This document shows positions 41,401-48,578 of a stretch of 56,923 nucleotides of DNA, piece by piece (within the stretch, counting starts at the first letter, position 1; each line of letters begins with the position of its first letter). The translations under genes were made by a program, and so were the position numbers. Below the pieces are notes generated by a model. The model did no database searches and had not been told where the DNA came from. It saw only the letters and a list, made by a program, of their open reading frames with translations. Source of the stretch: Spirillospora albida. Lineage in GTDB: Bacteria; Actinomycetota; Actinomycetes; Streptosporangiales; Streptosporangiaceae. The stretch spans positions 1-56,923 of the forward strand of contig NZ_JOFJ01000029.1 in assembly GCF_000718255.1 (NCBI RefSeq), in the 5' to 3' direction.

Positions 41401-41828
41401 CTCCCTCCCTGCAGCAGCTTCACGATGCGCTCGACGTCCGCGCGGCGGAACGGCTTGTGCAGAATGCCGTCGGATTCGATGTCACAGATGTCCTCCATGT
41501 CCAGCACCGAGGTGATCACCAGCTTGCAGTGGCTCGTCCGGGGATCGGCGTGCAGCGTGCGGGCCACCTCATGCCCGCCCATATGCGGGAGCCGCACATC
41601 GAGGATCACCAGGTCGGGAGGATCGTCACGGGCCAGTTCCAGACCCGACTCTCCGCTGTCGGCCGTGCGGACCGCGCAGTGCAGACCTTCGAGATAGTGC
41701 GCGAGCAGGTCGCGGACGTCCCGTTCGTCCTCGATCACCAGCACGCGCGGTTCGGTCACGGTCCCGTCCGATCCGCCACCCGCACCGACCACCTCGGGGG
41801 AGGTCGCCGGGCTGCGGCCAACTGTCAT
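41397..41828 (-). CDS. Stand-alone receiver protein, first gene of the GT2 operon
   Basis: From ATG 41828 the product is 143 residues; a GTG 23 codons later (VTEPRVLVIEDERDV) is an alternative. It is a receiver with VIEDERDVRDLLAHYL, Asp in LVILDVRLPHMGGHEV, LVITSVLD and a Lys in ILHKPFRRADVERIVKLL. It has no output domain. It heads the six-gene operon; the 244-base gap upstream contains the dyad ACCGT-6-ACGGT at 41877-41892. Confidence 0.88.
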   Translation of the reverse strand: MTVGRSPATSPEVVGAGGGSDGTVTEPRVLVIEDERDVRDLLAHYLEGLHCAVRTADSGESGLELARDDPPDLVILDVRLPHMGGHEVARTLHADPRTSHCKLVITSVLDMEDICDIESDGILHKPFRRADVERIVKLLQGGR

Positions 41829-41876
41829 TCCAGAATGCTACCAGTCGATCACTCTGAGTATCCACTGAGCTGCCAT

Positions 41877-41892
41877 ACCGTTTCCGGACGGT
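41877..41892. promoter_or_regulatory. Dyad upstream of the GT2 operon
   Basis: ACCGT-TTCCGG-ACGGT is a perfect 5-bp inverted repeat about 50 bases upstream of the first receiver gene. It is the only clear dyad in the 244-base divergent gap shared with the 64-residue gene at 42073, so it might be an operator. Confidence 0.35.
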
Positions 41893-42072
41893 TTCGTCAC
41901 CACTCTCCGGCCATCCGCAACCGACCCACCACCGGGTGGCAACCGGCCGGGCTCCCCCCGGAGCCGACATTCATAACGCTCGCCCCCGCGGAGGACCCCC
42001 GCAAGGCAAAGAGCGCGAATCGCCCCGCCAACGGACTGGCGGGGATGTGATCAACGGACTGAGGAGACGGCG

Positions 42073-42267
42073 GTGTCCGACTTCAACGCCATAGTGCGGC
42101 TGCTGGATCCACGATGGGCGCAGGACCTGCGCAGCTACGCCCTGAAGTACGAGGAGGAGCGGCACGAGATCCGCGCCTCCTGGATACCGTCATCCGAGGA
42201 CGACGACACCTGGTTCGACCTCTACCAGATGGCGACGACCGTCGAGCAGGACATCGCCCTCATGTAA
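42073..42267 (+). CDS. Small acidic protein, unknown function
   Basis: GTG 42073 follows GAGGAGACGGC and encodes 64 residues: MSDFNAIVRLLDPRWAQDLR, then KYEEERHEIRASWIPSSEDD and a helical end. There is no signal peptide or membrane segment. It lies 50 bases before an RsbW-like ATPase on the same strand, so the two are probably co-transcribed and may interact. I do not recognise the family. Confidence 0.7.
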   Translation: MSDFNAIVRLLDPRWAQDLRSYALKYEEERHEIRASWIPSSEDDDTWFDLYQMATTVEQDIALM

Positions 42268-42317
42268 CCCCCCGGGCCGCTCCCCGCGGCCCGGACGATC
42301 CCCGAGGGGTTGCCCCG

Positions 42318-42752
42318 ATGACGCACGCGATCCGCCGCTTCACCGGCCGCGTCGACCAGGTCCGGCACGCCCGCCGCTTCGTCGCGGCCGAGATCGGCGA
42401 CCGCCCCGCCGCCGACATCGCCGTCCTCCTGACGTCCGAACTCGCCGCCAACGCCGTCCTGCACACCCGCAGCGGCCACGGCGGCACCTTCGAGGTCGGC
42501 GTGCGCCTGGACGTCGATGTCGTCCGCGTCGAGGTCAGCGACCAGGGCTGCGCGTCCGGCCTCCGCCCCGGCGCCACCGCCCCCGTCGCACCCGCCGACT
42601 CCGTCGCCTCCACCCGTTCCGTCGACGACAGGTCGACATCCGGCCGCGGCCTCGCCATCGTCGCGGGCTGCGCCGCCCGCTGGGGACAGGACGGCGGCGC
42701 CGCGGGCCGCACCGTCTGGTTCGAACTGGACCTCGCCGACCCGCCCAGGTGA
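42318..42752 (+). CDS. RsbW-like ATP-binding protein (anti-sigma-type kinase fold)
   Basis: From ATG 42318 the product is 144 residues. It has the HATPase_c_2 pattern of actinomycete regulators: ARRFVAAEIGD, the N-box VLLTSELAANAVLHTRSG, VRVEVSDQGCASG (G1) and STSGRGLAIVAGCAARWG (G2). No sigma factor or anti-anti-sigma gene is nearby, so its partner is unknown. It shares a probable operon with the small gene upstream. Confidence 0.85.
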   Translation: MTHAIRRFTGRVDQVRHARRFVAAEIGDRPAADIAVLLTSELAANAVLHTRSGHGGTFEVGVRLDVDVVRVEVSDQGCASGLRPGATAPVAPADSVASTRSVDDRSTSGRGLAIVAGCAARWGQDGGAAGRTVWFELDLADPPR

Positions 42753-42771
42753 TCATCGCCGGCGCTTCACG

Positions 42772-42840
42772 GGCGCTGCGATGGAATTCGCCGGAATGAG
42801 CCGGTCGCTGCGCGACCTGGTCGGCCGATTCCAAATCTGA
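42772..42840 (+). pseudogene. C-terminal remnant of a second chemoreceptor
   Basis: The frame reads GAAMEFAGMSRSLRDLVGRF then QI and TGA at 42838-42840. The end of the intact chemoreceptor just downstream reads AAMELADMSQSLRDLVGRFQ then V. About 22 residues match, so this is the tail of a paralogous receptor whose body has been lost. It sits between the ATPase gene and the intact receptor. Confidence 0.75.
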
Positions 42841-42941
42841 GCCTGATTTCGGCCGTGTTCCTCAGATGGGGCGGAGGCGCTGCCGATGAGAGTTCACCAC
42901 CGCCATGTCGGGCTGTGCTTACCTATCGAGGGAAACGCGTC

Positions 42942-44558
42942 ATGTCTCGTTTCGCGAACACCGGCGTCGGCAAGCGCCTCGGGCTGTCCTTCCTGCTCGT
43001 CACCCTCCTCATCGCCGCCGCCGTCGGCGTGGGCCAGTGGCAGATCGGCAAGCAGCAGGACCTGAGCACCCGCCTGGACGATCTGGAGCAGGTCGAGGAC
43101 GACGTCCAGAAGTTCGCGTACACCGTCGCCGACATCACCGGCTGGCAGGGCCTCGTCGTCGCCGACGCGGGCGCGTTCGGCGGCAAGGTCTCCGCCGCCG
43201 ACGACGCCTACAACCGCAAGGGCGAGCTGAAGTCGAAGGAGTCCCTCTACGCCGCGATCGACGCGATGCACGTCCAGTACCTGACCGCCGCCGAGCGCGA
43301 GCAGGTCGCCAAGCTCCGCCCCGCCTGGGACGAGTTCTTCGTCTGGGACGAGAAGGTCATGGAGCTGCTGCGCAAGGACACCCAGGCCGGCCGCGCCGAG
43401 GCGATGAACAGCATCAACGGCGGCGAGGCCGCCGACGCCTGGTCCCAGGGCGTCGAGGTCAGCGACGCGCTCACCGCGTCCATCAGCAAGCGGATCGCCT
43501 CCCTGCGCAAGGAGATGGCGGACGTCGAGAGCACGAGCCGCTGGATCCTGGGCGCCACCCTCGTCCTGGCCCTCGGCATGGCGGCCGCGATGAGCATCGC
43601 CGTCACCCGCTCCGTCGTGCGGCCGCTGGGCACGGTCGTGTCGGCCCTGCACCGCGTGGCCGCCGGCGACCTGACCGTCCGGACGCGCATGAACCGCCGC
43701 GACGAACTCGGTCAGCTCGGTGACGCGCTGGACGAGACGACCGAGGCCCTCGCCGGGACGGTCTCGGCGCTCGTCTCCCACAGCGAGACCCTGGCGACGG
43801 CGTCCACGCAGCTCTCCGAGGTGGCGGAGCAGATCGCCTCGTCGGCCGAAGAGGCCAGCGCACAGGCGTCGGTCGTGGCGGCCGCCGCGGGAGACGTCTC
43901 CCGCAACGTCGAGGTGGTCGCCGCCGGCGGCCAGGAGATGGGCGTGTCGATCAGGGAGATCTCCAACAGCACCTCCGAGGCCGCGACGGTCGCGGGCGAG
44001 GCGGTCACGGTCGCCGCCACCACGAACTCGACGATGGCGAAGCTCGGCCAGTCGTCCATCGAGATCGGCAACGTGGTCAAGACGATCACCTCGATCGCCG
44101 AGCAGACCAACCTGCTCGCCCTGAACGCCACCATCGAGGCCGCGCGCGCCGGCGACGCCGGCAAGGGCTTCGCCGTGGTCGCGGGCGAGGTCAAGGACCT
44201 GGCCCAGGAGACCGCGCGCGCGACCGAGGACATCGCCAACCGCGTGAAGGCGATCCAGGCGGACACCGCCGCGGCGGTCGAGGCGATCGACAAGATCTCC
44301 GACATCACCGGCCGGATCAACGACTACCAGGCGACGATCGCCGCCGCGGTGGAGGAGCAGACCGCCACCACCAGCGAGATGAACCGCAACGTCGCGGAGG
44401 CGTCCACCGCCAGCGGCGACATCGCGGCCAACATCGCCGGCGTCGCGGACGCCAGCGCCACCACCACCCAGGGCGTGGAGCGCTCTCGCATCGCCGCGAT
44501 GGAACTGGCCGACATGAGCCAGTCGCTGCGGGACCTGGTCGGGCGATTCCAGGTCTGA
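42942..44558 (+). CDS. Methyl-accepting chemotaxis-type receptor
   Basis: ATG 42942 follows GAGGGAAACGC and gives 538 residues: a membrane helix at about 13-32, a four-helix-bundle-like outer domain (about 33-200; LEQVEDDVQKFAYTVADITG), a second helix (WILGATLVLALGMAAAMSIA), HAMP (HRVAAGDLTVRTRMNRRDEL) and a cytoplasmic signalling coiled coil with the hairpin tip ITSIAEQTNLLALNATIEAA, RAGDAGKGFAVVAGEVKDLA. No CheA, CheW, CheR or flagellar gene occurs in the window, so it is an orphan receptor here. Confidence 0.92.
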   Translation: MSRFANTGVGKRLGLSFLLVTLLIAAAVGVGQWQIGKQQDLSTRLDDLEQVEDDVQKFAYTVADITGWQGLVVADAGAFGGKVSAADDAYNRKGELKSKESLYAAIDAMHVQYLTAAEREQVAKLRPAWDEFFVWDEKVMELLRKDTQAGRAEAMNSINGGEAADAWSQGVEVSDALTASISKRIASLRKEMADVESTSRWILGATLVLALGMAAAMSIAVTRSVVRPLGTVVSALHRVAAGDLTVRTRMNRRDELGQLGDALDETTEALAGTVSALVSHSETLATASTQLSEVAEQIASSAEEASAQASVVAAAAGDVSRNVEVVAAGGQEMGVSIREISNSTSEAATVAGEAVTVAATTNSTMAKLGQSSIEIGNVVKTITSIAEQTNLLALNATIEAARAGDAGKGFAVVAGEVKDLAQETARATEDIANRVKAIQADTAAAVEAIDKISDITGRINDYQATIAAAVEEQTATTSEMNRNVAEASTASGDIAANIAGVADASATTTQGVERSRIAAMELADMSQSLRDLVGRFQV

Positions 44559-44593
44559 GGCACCCGCCTTTACAATGTAGATCAACACCCGTT

Positions 44594-44625
44594 CCGTGGC
44601 CCGGCGCACGCGCGCCGGGCCACGG
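44594..44625 (+). terminator. Very strong 14-bp hairpin after the chemoreceptor gene
   Basis: CCGTGGCCCGGCGC and GCGCCGGGCCACGG pair perfectly around ACGC, 35 bases after the receptor stop codon. No T-run follows. Confidence 0.85.
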
Positions 44626-44761
44626 CCATGTCAGCGGAACCGCGCGGTGACCCAGGTGAAGGGCTGGACGGCGCCGGACGGCGTCCGATGCCGGTCGGTG
44701 ACGGCCCGCGTGACCGTGAAGCCGCCGCCCAGCCCGGCCGTCAGGCCGTCGGCTTGCCCTA

Positions 44762-44781
44762 CAATATTCCAAAGACTATTG
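44762..44781. promoter_or_regulatory. Candidate ArsR operator overlapping the ribosome site
   Basis: CAATA-10-TATTG is an AT-rich dyad ending at the GGAGG ribosome site of the ArsR-rhodanese gene (start 44790). Position and composition suit autorepression by that protein. Confidence 0.55.
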
Positions 44782-44789
44782 GAGGTTCG

Positions 44790-45449
44790 GTGACGTCGGC
44801 GAAGGCGCAGGTGTACGAGGGGTTCGCGCGGATCGGCAAGGCGCTGTCCAACCCGTCCCGGCTGGAGCTGCTGGACGTCCTCGCCCAGGGCGAGCGGAGC
44901 GTGGAGGAACTCGCGGCGGCCACCGGGATGCGGACGTCCAACACGTCCGCCCAGCTCAAGGAGCTGACCCGCGCGGGCCTGGCGGTGTCACGGCGGTCGG
45001 GGACCCGGGTGCGCTACCGGCTCGCCGACCCGCGGGTGGCGGTCCTGGTCGAGGACGCGAAGCGGCTCGCGCACGCCCGCCTGCCGGACGTGCGGCAGGC
45101 CGCTCGCGACTGGCTGGGCGACCCCGCCGCCCTGGAACCCGTCACCCGCGACGAACTCGCCGCCCGCCTCGCCGACGGCGTGGTGGTACTGGACGTCCGC
45201 CCGCCCGCCGAATACGCCGGAGGCCACATCCCCGGCGCCCTGAACATCCCCGCCGACCGGCTCGCCGACCGCCTGACCGAACTGCCGCACGGCACCGACA
45301 TCGTCGCCTACTGCCGCGGCCGCTTCTGCCTCATGTCGCTGGACGCCGTCCGCCTGCTGCGCGCCCGCGGCCACCGGGCCCGCCCCCTGGACGGCGGCAT
45401 CCCCGAATGGCGGGCCGCCGGCCACCCCACCACCGTCCCGGCGCCATGA
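44790..45449 (+). CDS. ArsR-type regulator fused to a rhodanese domain
   Basis: GTG 44790 follows GGAGG; longer upstream frames run through the terminator and are rejected. The 219 residues have an ArsR winged helix (IGKALSNPSRLELLDVLAQG, TGMRTSNTSAQLKELTRAGL, RRSGTRVRYRLAD) and a rhodanese domain (VVVLDVRPPAEYAGGHIPGA, DIVAYCRGRFCLMSLDAVRL) with an active-site Cys and a second Cys in the loop. Such fusions sense or handle sulfane sulfur or related thiol stress. It overlaps the methyltransferase gene by 4 nt. Confidence 0.9.
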   Translation: MTSAKAQVYEGFARIGKALSNPSRLELLDVLAQGERSVEELAAATGMRTSNTSAQLKELTRAGLAVSRRSGTRVRYRLADPRVAVLVEDAKRLAHARLPDVRQAARDWLGDPAALEPVTRDELAARLADGVVVLDVRPPAEYAGGHIPGALNIPADRLADRLTELPHGTDIVAYCRGRFCLMSLDAVRLLRARGHRARPLDGGIPEWRAAGHPTTVPAP

Positions 45450-46075
45450 GCCACGGCCACCCTCTCTTCGCCCGCGTCTACGCCCGTACCAGCCGCCTCA
45501 TGGAACCCGGCCTCGGGGCGCACCGGCGCGCGCTCCTGGACGGCCTGTCCGGCCGCGTGATCGAGGTCGGCGCCGGCAACGGCCTCAACTTCCCGCACTA
45601 CCCGGAGCCGGTCACCGAGGTCATCGCGGTCGAGCCCGAACCGCACCTGCGCGCCCTCGCCGAAACGTGCGCGGCCGCGGTCCCAGTGCCGATCAAGGTC
45701 GTGGACGGCGTGGCCGACGCGCTGCCCGCGGACGACGCCTCGTGCGACGCCGCGGTCGCCTGCCTCGTCCTGTGCACGGTCCCCGACCAGGGGCGCGCGC
45801 TCGCCGAGATCCGCCGCGTCCTCAGGCCCGGCGGACGGCTCCGCTTCCTCGAGCACGTCCAGGCCGCCTCCCCTGGACGCCGCCGCGCGCAGAAGGCCCT
45901 CGACGCCACCGTCTGGCCGCTCTTCGGCGGTGGCTGCCACTGCGGCCGCGACACCCGGACGGCGATCGAACGGGCCGGCTTCGGCATCGACCGGATCGAC
46001 CACCTCACCAGCGCCGACACCCGGATCCCCTTCCCGGCGTCCCCCCAGATCCTCGGCACCGCCACCCCCCGGTGA
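45446..46075 (+). CDS. Class I SAM-dependent methyltransferase
   Basis: ATG 45446 overlaps the previous stop (ATGA). The 209 residues contain the SAM motifs VIEVGAGNGLNFPHYPE, VIAVEPEPHLRALAE, DGVADALPADDASCDAAVAC and EIRRVLRPGGRLRFLEHV. It resembles UbiE/phosphatidylethanolamine-methyltransferase-like proteins. It is probably regulated by the ArsR-rhodanese protein it is coupled with; the substrate is unknown and could be a thiol, metalloid or lipid. Confidence 0.88.
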   Translation: MSHGHPLFARVYARTSRLMEPGLGAHRRALLDGLSGRVIEVGAGNGLNFPHYPEPVTEVIAVEPEPHLRALAETCAAAVPVPIKVVDGVADALPADDASCDAAVACLVLCTVPDQGRALAEIRRVLRPGGRLRFLEHVQAASPGRRRAQKALDATVWPLFGGGCHCGRDTRTAIERAGFGIDRIDHLTSADTRIPFPASPQILGTATPR

Positions 46076-46082
46076 CCGTCGA

Positions 46083-46586
46083 TCAGGCGATGACCGAGGC
46101 GATGAAGGCGTCCAGGTTCGTCCTGAGGCGCTCGACCCTGTCCGCCAAGGGGACGCCGTCGTCGTGGCCATCGCCCAGCAGCGTCTGCTTCCTGCCCCGC
46201 ACGTACAGCGAGCAGGCCAGGTCGGCGCACAGATACTGCCCGACGCTGTTGCCCTGCTTGCCGGCTTCGCCGCCGCGCCGCGCGCCCAGCAGCGCGACAC
46301 CGCCGCCGGTGTGCACGGTCTGGCAGAACGAGCACATGCTGGTCGAGTTGAACCCGCGCGCCCTGCCGGGCGCGGACGCGAACCTCAGCGCGATCCCGAT
46401 GAGCCCGTCACCCCTCTCGGCGACCAGGTAGGCGCGGTCCGGGGCCTTGGGGTCCCGCCAGCCGAGGAAGTCGAGGTCTTCCCAGGGCGACTCCGCGAAG
46501 TCCTTGGGGAGGTTGAGGCGCTTGGCGTCGCCCTTGGAGCAGTTGACGAAGCACGTCCGCAGCTCACCTTCGGTAATCGCGCGCAT
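46083..46586 (-). CDS. FBP-domain (EF-G-binding/FusB-like) protein
   Basis: The 167 residues start MRAITEGELRTCFVNCSKGD and include LDFLGWRDPKAPDRAYLVAE and a treble-clef-like zinc site MCSFCQTVHTGGG with CADLACSLYVRG. This is the FBP/EF-G-binding C-terminal domain found in actinobacteria and in FusB of staphylococci, which rescues EF-G from fusidic acid. A ribosome-related role is inferred. It is convergent with the methyltransferase gene. Confidence 0.8.
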   Translation of the reverse strand: MRAITEGELRTCFVNCSKGDAKRLNLPKDFAESPWEDLDFLGWRDPKAPDRAYLVAERGDGLIGIALRFASAPGRARGFNSTSMCSFCQTVHTGGGVALLGARRGGEAGKQGNSVGQYLCADLACSLYVRGRKQTLLGDGHDDGVPLADRVERLRTNLDAFIASVIA

Positions 46587-46800
46587 GGGGCGCAAGCCTA
46601 GGTTCGTGCTCGCGGCACAGGCAAAGGGATTTCCCCTTCGGCCCCGCCCCGCCGGGCCTCGGCGAGGCTTTGCCAACTCCTCTACGCCGGACCTGAGTGG
46701 GTTTTTCCAGCGCAACCGTTCTGCACCCAGAGTGACCGGGGAACGCAACGTCCGCAGGGCCAAATGGAACCCGTAAGCGAAACTACGGGGGGCGGCTCTC

Positions 46801-47712
46801 ATGTGCGGGATCTTCGGGATGCTTCGGGCACCGCAGGTGGACGACGTGCAGGGGCTGGCGACACTGCGGCTGCTGGGAGAGCTCTCCGAAGGACGCGGAC
46901 AGGACGCGGCCGGTCTGGCGTTCCTGAGCCGGGAGGCCACACAGGCGGCGCCCGAGGGCGCGTCGGCGCTGGAGGACGTCCGGTTCGGCGGATCCCGGAT
47001 CGTCAAGCGGACCGGGCTGTTCCGGGAGCTGTGGCAGGACGGGCTCCACGATGACTTCCTGGGGGCCGGCACGGTCCTCGGGCACACCCGGGCCGCGACG
47101 CAGGGCGACCCGCGGCGGCTGGTCAACTCCAGCCCGCTGGCCGTCGGGCACCTGGTCGGCACCCACAACGGCGACGTCGAGGCCGACGTCCTGCGGGAGC
47201 GGTTCGACGTCCCCCAGGGGGCGGGCGAGACCGACACCGAGGTCGTCTACCAGGCGATCGCGAGCGGCGCCCCCCTGGAGGACGTCCTGGGATCGCTGGT
47301 CGGACGCGCCGCGCTGGCGTGGGCCGAGCCGGGGCGCCCCGGGCGGGTCAACCTGGTCCGGGCGGCGATGAGCCCCCTGTCGATCGGGCGGGACGCCGCG
47401 GGCACCCTGTACTGGGCGTCGAACCCGGCGTGGCTGCGGGCCGTGGCCGAGCGCACCGACGTCGCGCTGACCGAGATCACGATGGTGCCGGAGGGCACCG
47501 CCCTGACGTTCGAGGCCGGGAACCCCGAGCCGGTCGAGCGGATCGACTTCGCCCCCACCGCCCGGGTCAGTGACGTGCCGCTGGGGCACGCGGTGTGGGC
47601 CGGCTTCTCCGCCGCGGACCGGGCCGCCGACGAGGCCGCCCTGCGGCACGTCGCGGTCGAGGCCCTGCCGATCGCGCCCGAGGCCCTGCCGATCGCGCCC
47701 GAGGCGGCGTGA
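46801..47712 (+). CDS. Class II glutamine amidotransferase-like protein
   Basis: The product starts MCGIFGMLRAPQVDD, so Cys2 becomes the N-terminal nucleophile after Met removal. Further Ntn-hydrolase motifs are RGQDAAGLAFLS, LGHTRAATQGDPRR and VGTHNGDVEAD. It is 303 residues and ends with a direct repeat ALPIAPEALPIAPEAA. No synthase domain is attached, so it either supplies ammonia to a partner or hydrolyses an amide alone. Upstream, 214 bases contain no other gene. Confidence 0.85.
   Translation: MCGIFGMLRAPQVDDVQGLATLRLLGELSEGRGQDAAGLAFLSREATQAAPEGASALEDVRFGGSRIVKRTGLFRELWQDGLHDDFLGAGTVLGHTRAATQGDPRRLVNSSPLAVGHLVGTHNGDVEADVLRERFDVPQGAGETDTEVVYQAIASGAPLEDVLGSLVGRAALAWAEPGRPGRVNLVRAAMSPLSIGRDAAGTLYWASNPAWLRAVAERTDVALTEITMVPEGTALTFEAGNPEPVERIDFAPTARVSDVPLGHAVWAGFSAADRAADEAALRHVAVEALPIAPEALPIAPEAA
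47650..47705 (+). repeat. Tandem 21-bp repeat at the amidotransferase C-terminus
   Basis: GCCCTGCCGATCGCGCCCGA occurs twice in a row with a 21-base period, encoding ALPIAPE twice just before the stop. Slippage could add or remove in-frame units without breaking the gene. Confidence 0.7.
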
Positions 47713-47785
47713 CCCCTCAGATGGACCGGCCGACGGCCGAATGTACCGGTGAACCCCGACGATTCCCTGCTATGGAGGTGGAGCG

Positions 47786-48028
47786 ATGACCATGACGACC
47801 GAACGGGTGCGGACGGCCGAGCCGCTGAAGCTCGTTGACCGCTGCGACCGCTGCGGCGCCCAGGCCTTCGTCCGGGTGGAGTTCGGGCTCACCCTGGACC
47901 TGCTGTTCTGCGGTCACCACTTCCGCAGGCACGAGAGCGCGCTGCTGACCCACCACCCGGAGATCATCGTCCGGGACGAGCGCGACCGGATCAACCACAG
48001 GCCGAGCGTGTCCGCCAACGCCGAATGA
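47786..48028 (+). CDS. Small zinc-ribbon-like protein, DUF7455 type
   Basis: GGAGGTGGAGCG precedes the ATG. The 80 residues contain VDRCDRCGAQAFVRVEF and LLFCGHHFRRHE, a CxxC plus CxHH set expected to bind zinc, as in the DUF7455 proteins common in actinobacteria. The function is not established. It is convergent with the CBS gene, the two stop codons being one base apart. Confidence 0.8.
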   Translation: MTMTTERVRTAEPLKLVDRCDRCGAQAFVRVEFGLTLDLLFCGHHFRRHESALLTHHPEIIVRDERDRINHRPSVSANAE

Positions 48029-48029
48029 C

Positions 48030-48449
48030 TCACCGGTCGGCGTAGATCTGCTCCACGAAGTGCGCCAGCCGCTCGTCGGAAAGGTGGTGAGCAAGATCCG
48101 CCTCGCTGATCATGCCGACGAGCCGGTCGTCCTCCAGCACGGGGAGCCGGCGGATCTGGTGGCTCTCCATCTCGGCCAGGACCTCGTCGATGTCGGACGA
48201 CGCCTGCACGCAGCAGGGTTCGCCCTGGGCGAGCGCGCTCACCTTGGTGGAGCCGATGTCCTGCCCTGACGCCACGCACCGGATGACGATGTCGCGGTCG
48301 GTCACGATGCCGCGCAGATGGCCGTCGGTGTCGCAGATCGGCAGCGCTCCGACCTGCTCGTCCCGCATGATCTGGGCGGCGCGCGTCAGTGTCTCGTCCT
48401 CGCCGACGCAGTGCACGCCGGTGTTCATCACGTCTCGTGCGGTGGTCAC
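48030..48449 (-). CDS. CBS-domain pair protein
   Basis: From GTG 48449, preceded by GGGGGACC, the product is 139 residues with two CBS motifs: ARDVMNTGVHCVGEDETLTR, VGALPICDTDGHLRGIVTDR, and VLAEMESHQIRRLPVLEDDR, LVGMISEADLAHHL. CBS pairs bind adenine nucleotides and sense energy state or stress. The stand-alone form suggests it regulates another protein; no target is adjacent. Confidence 0.9.
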   Translation of the reverse strand: MTTARDVMNTGVHCVGEDETLTRAAQIMRDEQVGALPICDTDGHLRGIVTDRDIVIRCVASGQDIGSTKVSALAQGEPCCVQASSDIDEVLAEMESHQIRRLPVLEDDRLVGMISEADLAHHLSDERLAHFVEQIYADR

Positions 48450-48578
48450 CGGTCCCCCTCGGTCGTGTGGCCTCACCGATACGTTCAGTGAGCTCGATGT
48501 GCTGCTGGTCACACAACTACCCCTAGCCTTCTGCTGTATGCCCTGGTCACACGGACACGGGCCAGAAGAGAAACGGTC

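Noticed and set aside
41829..42072. Extended -10/-35 promoter for the GT2 operon
   Set aside because: Several AT-containing hexamers occur (for example TAGCAT), but no pair with acceptable spacing could be defended.
46587..46800. Small RNA or extra gene before the amidotransferase
   Set aside because: No open frame with a ribosome site and no strong hairpin with a terminator-like end was found in these 214 bases.
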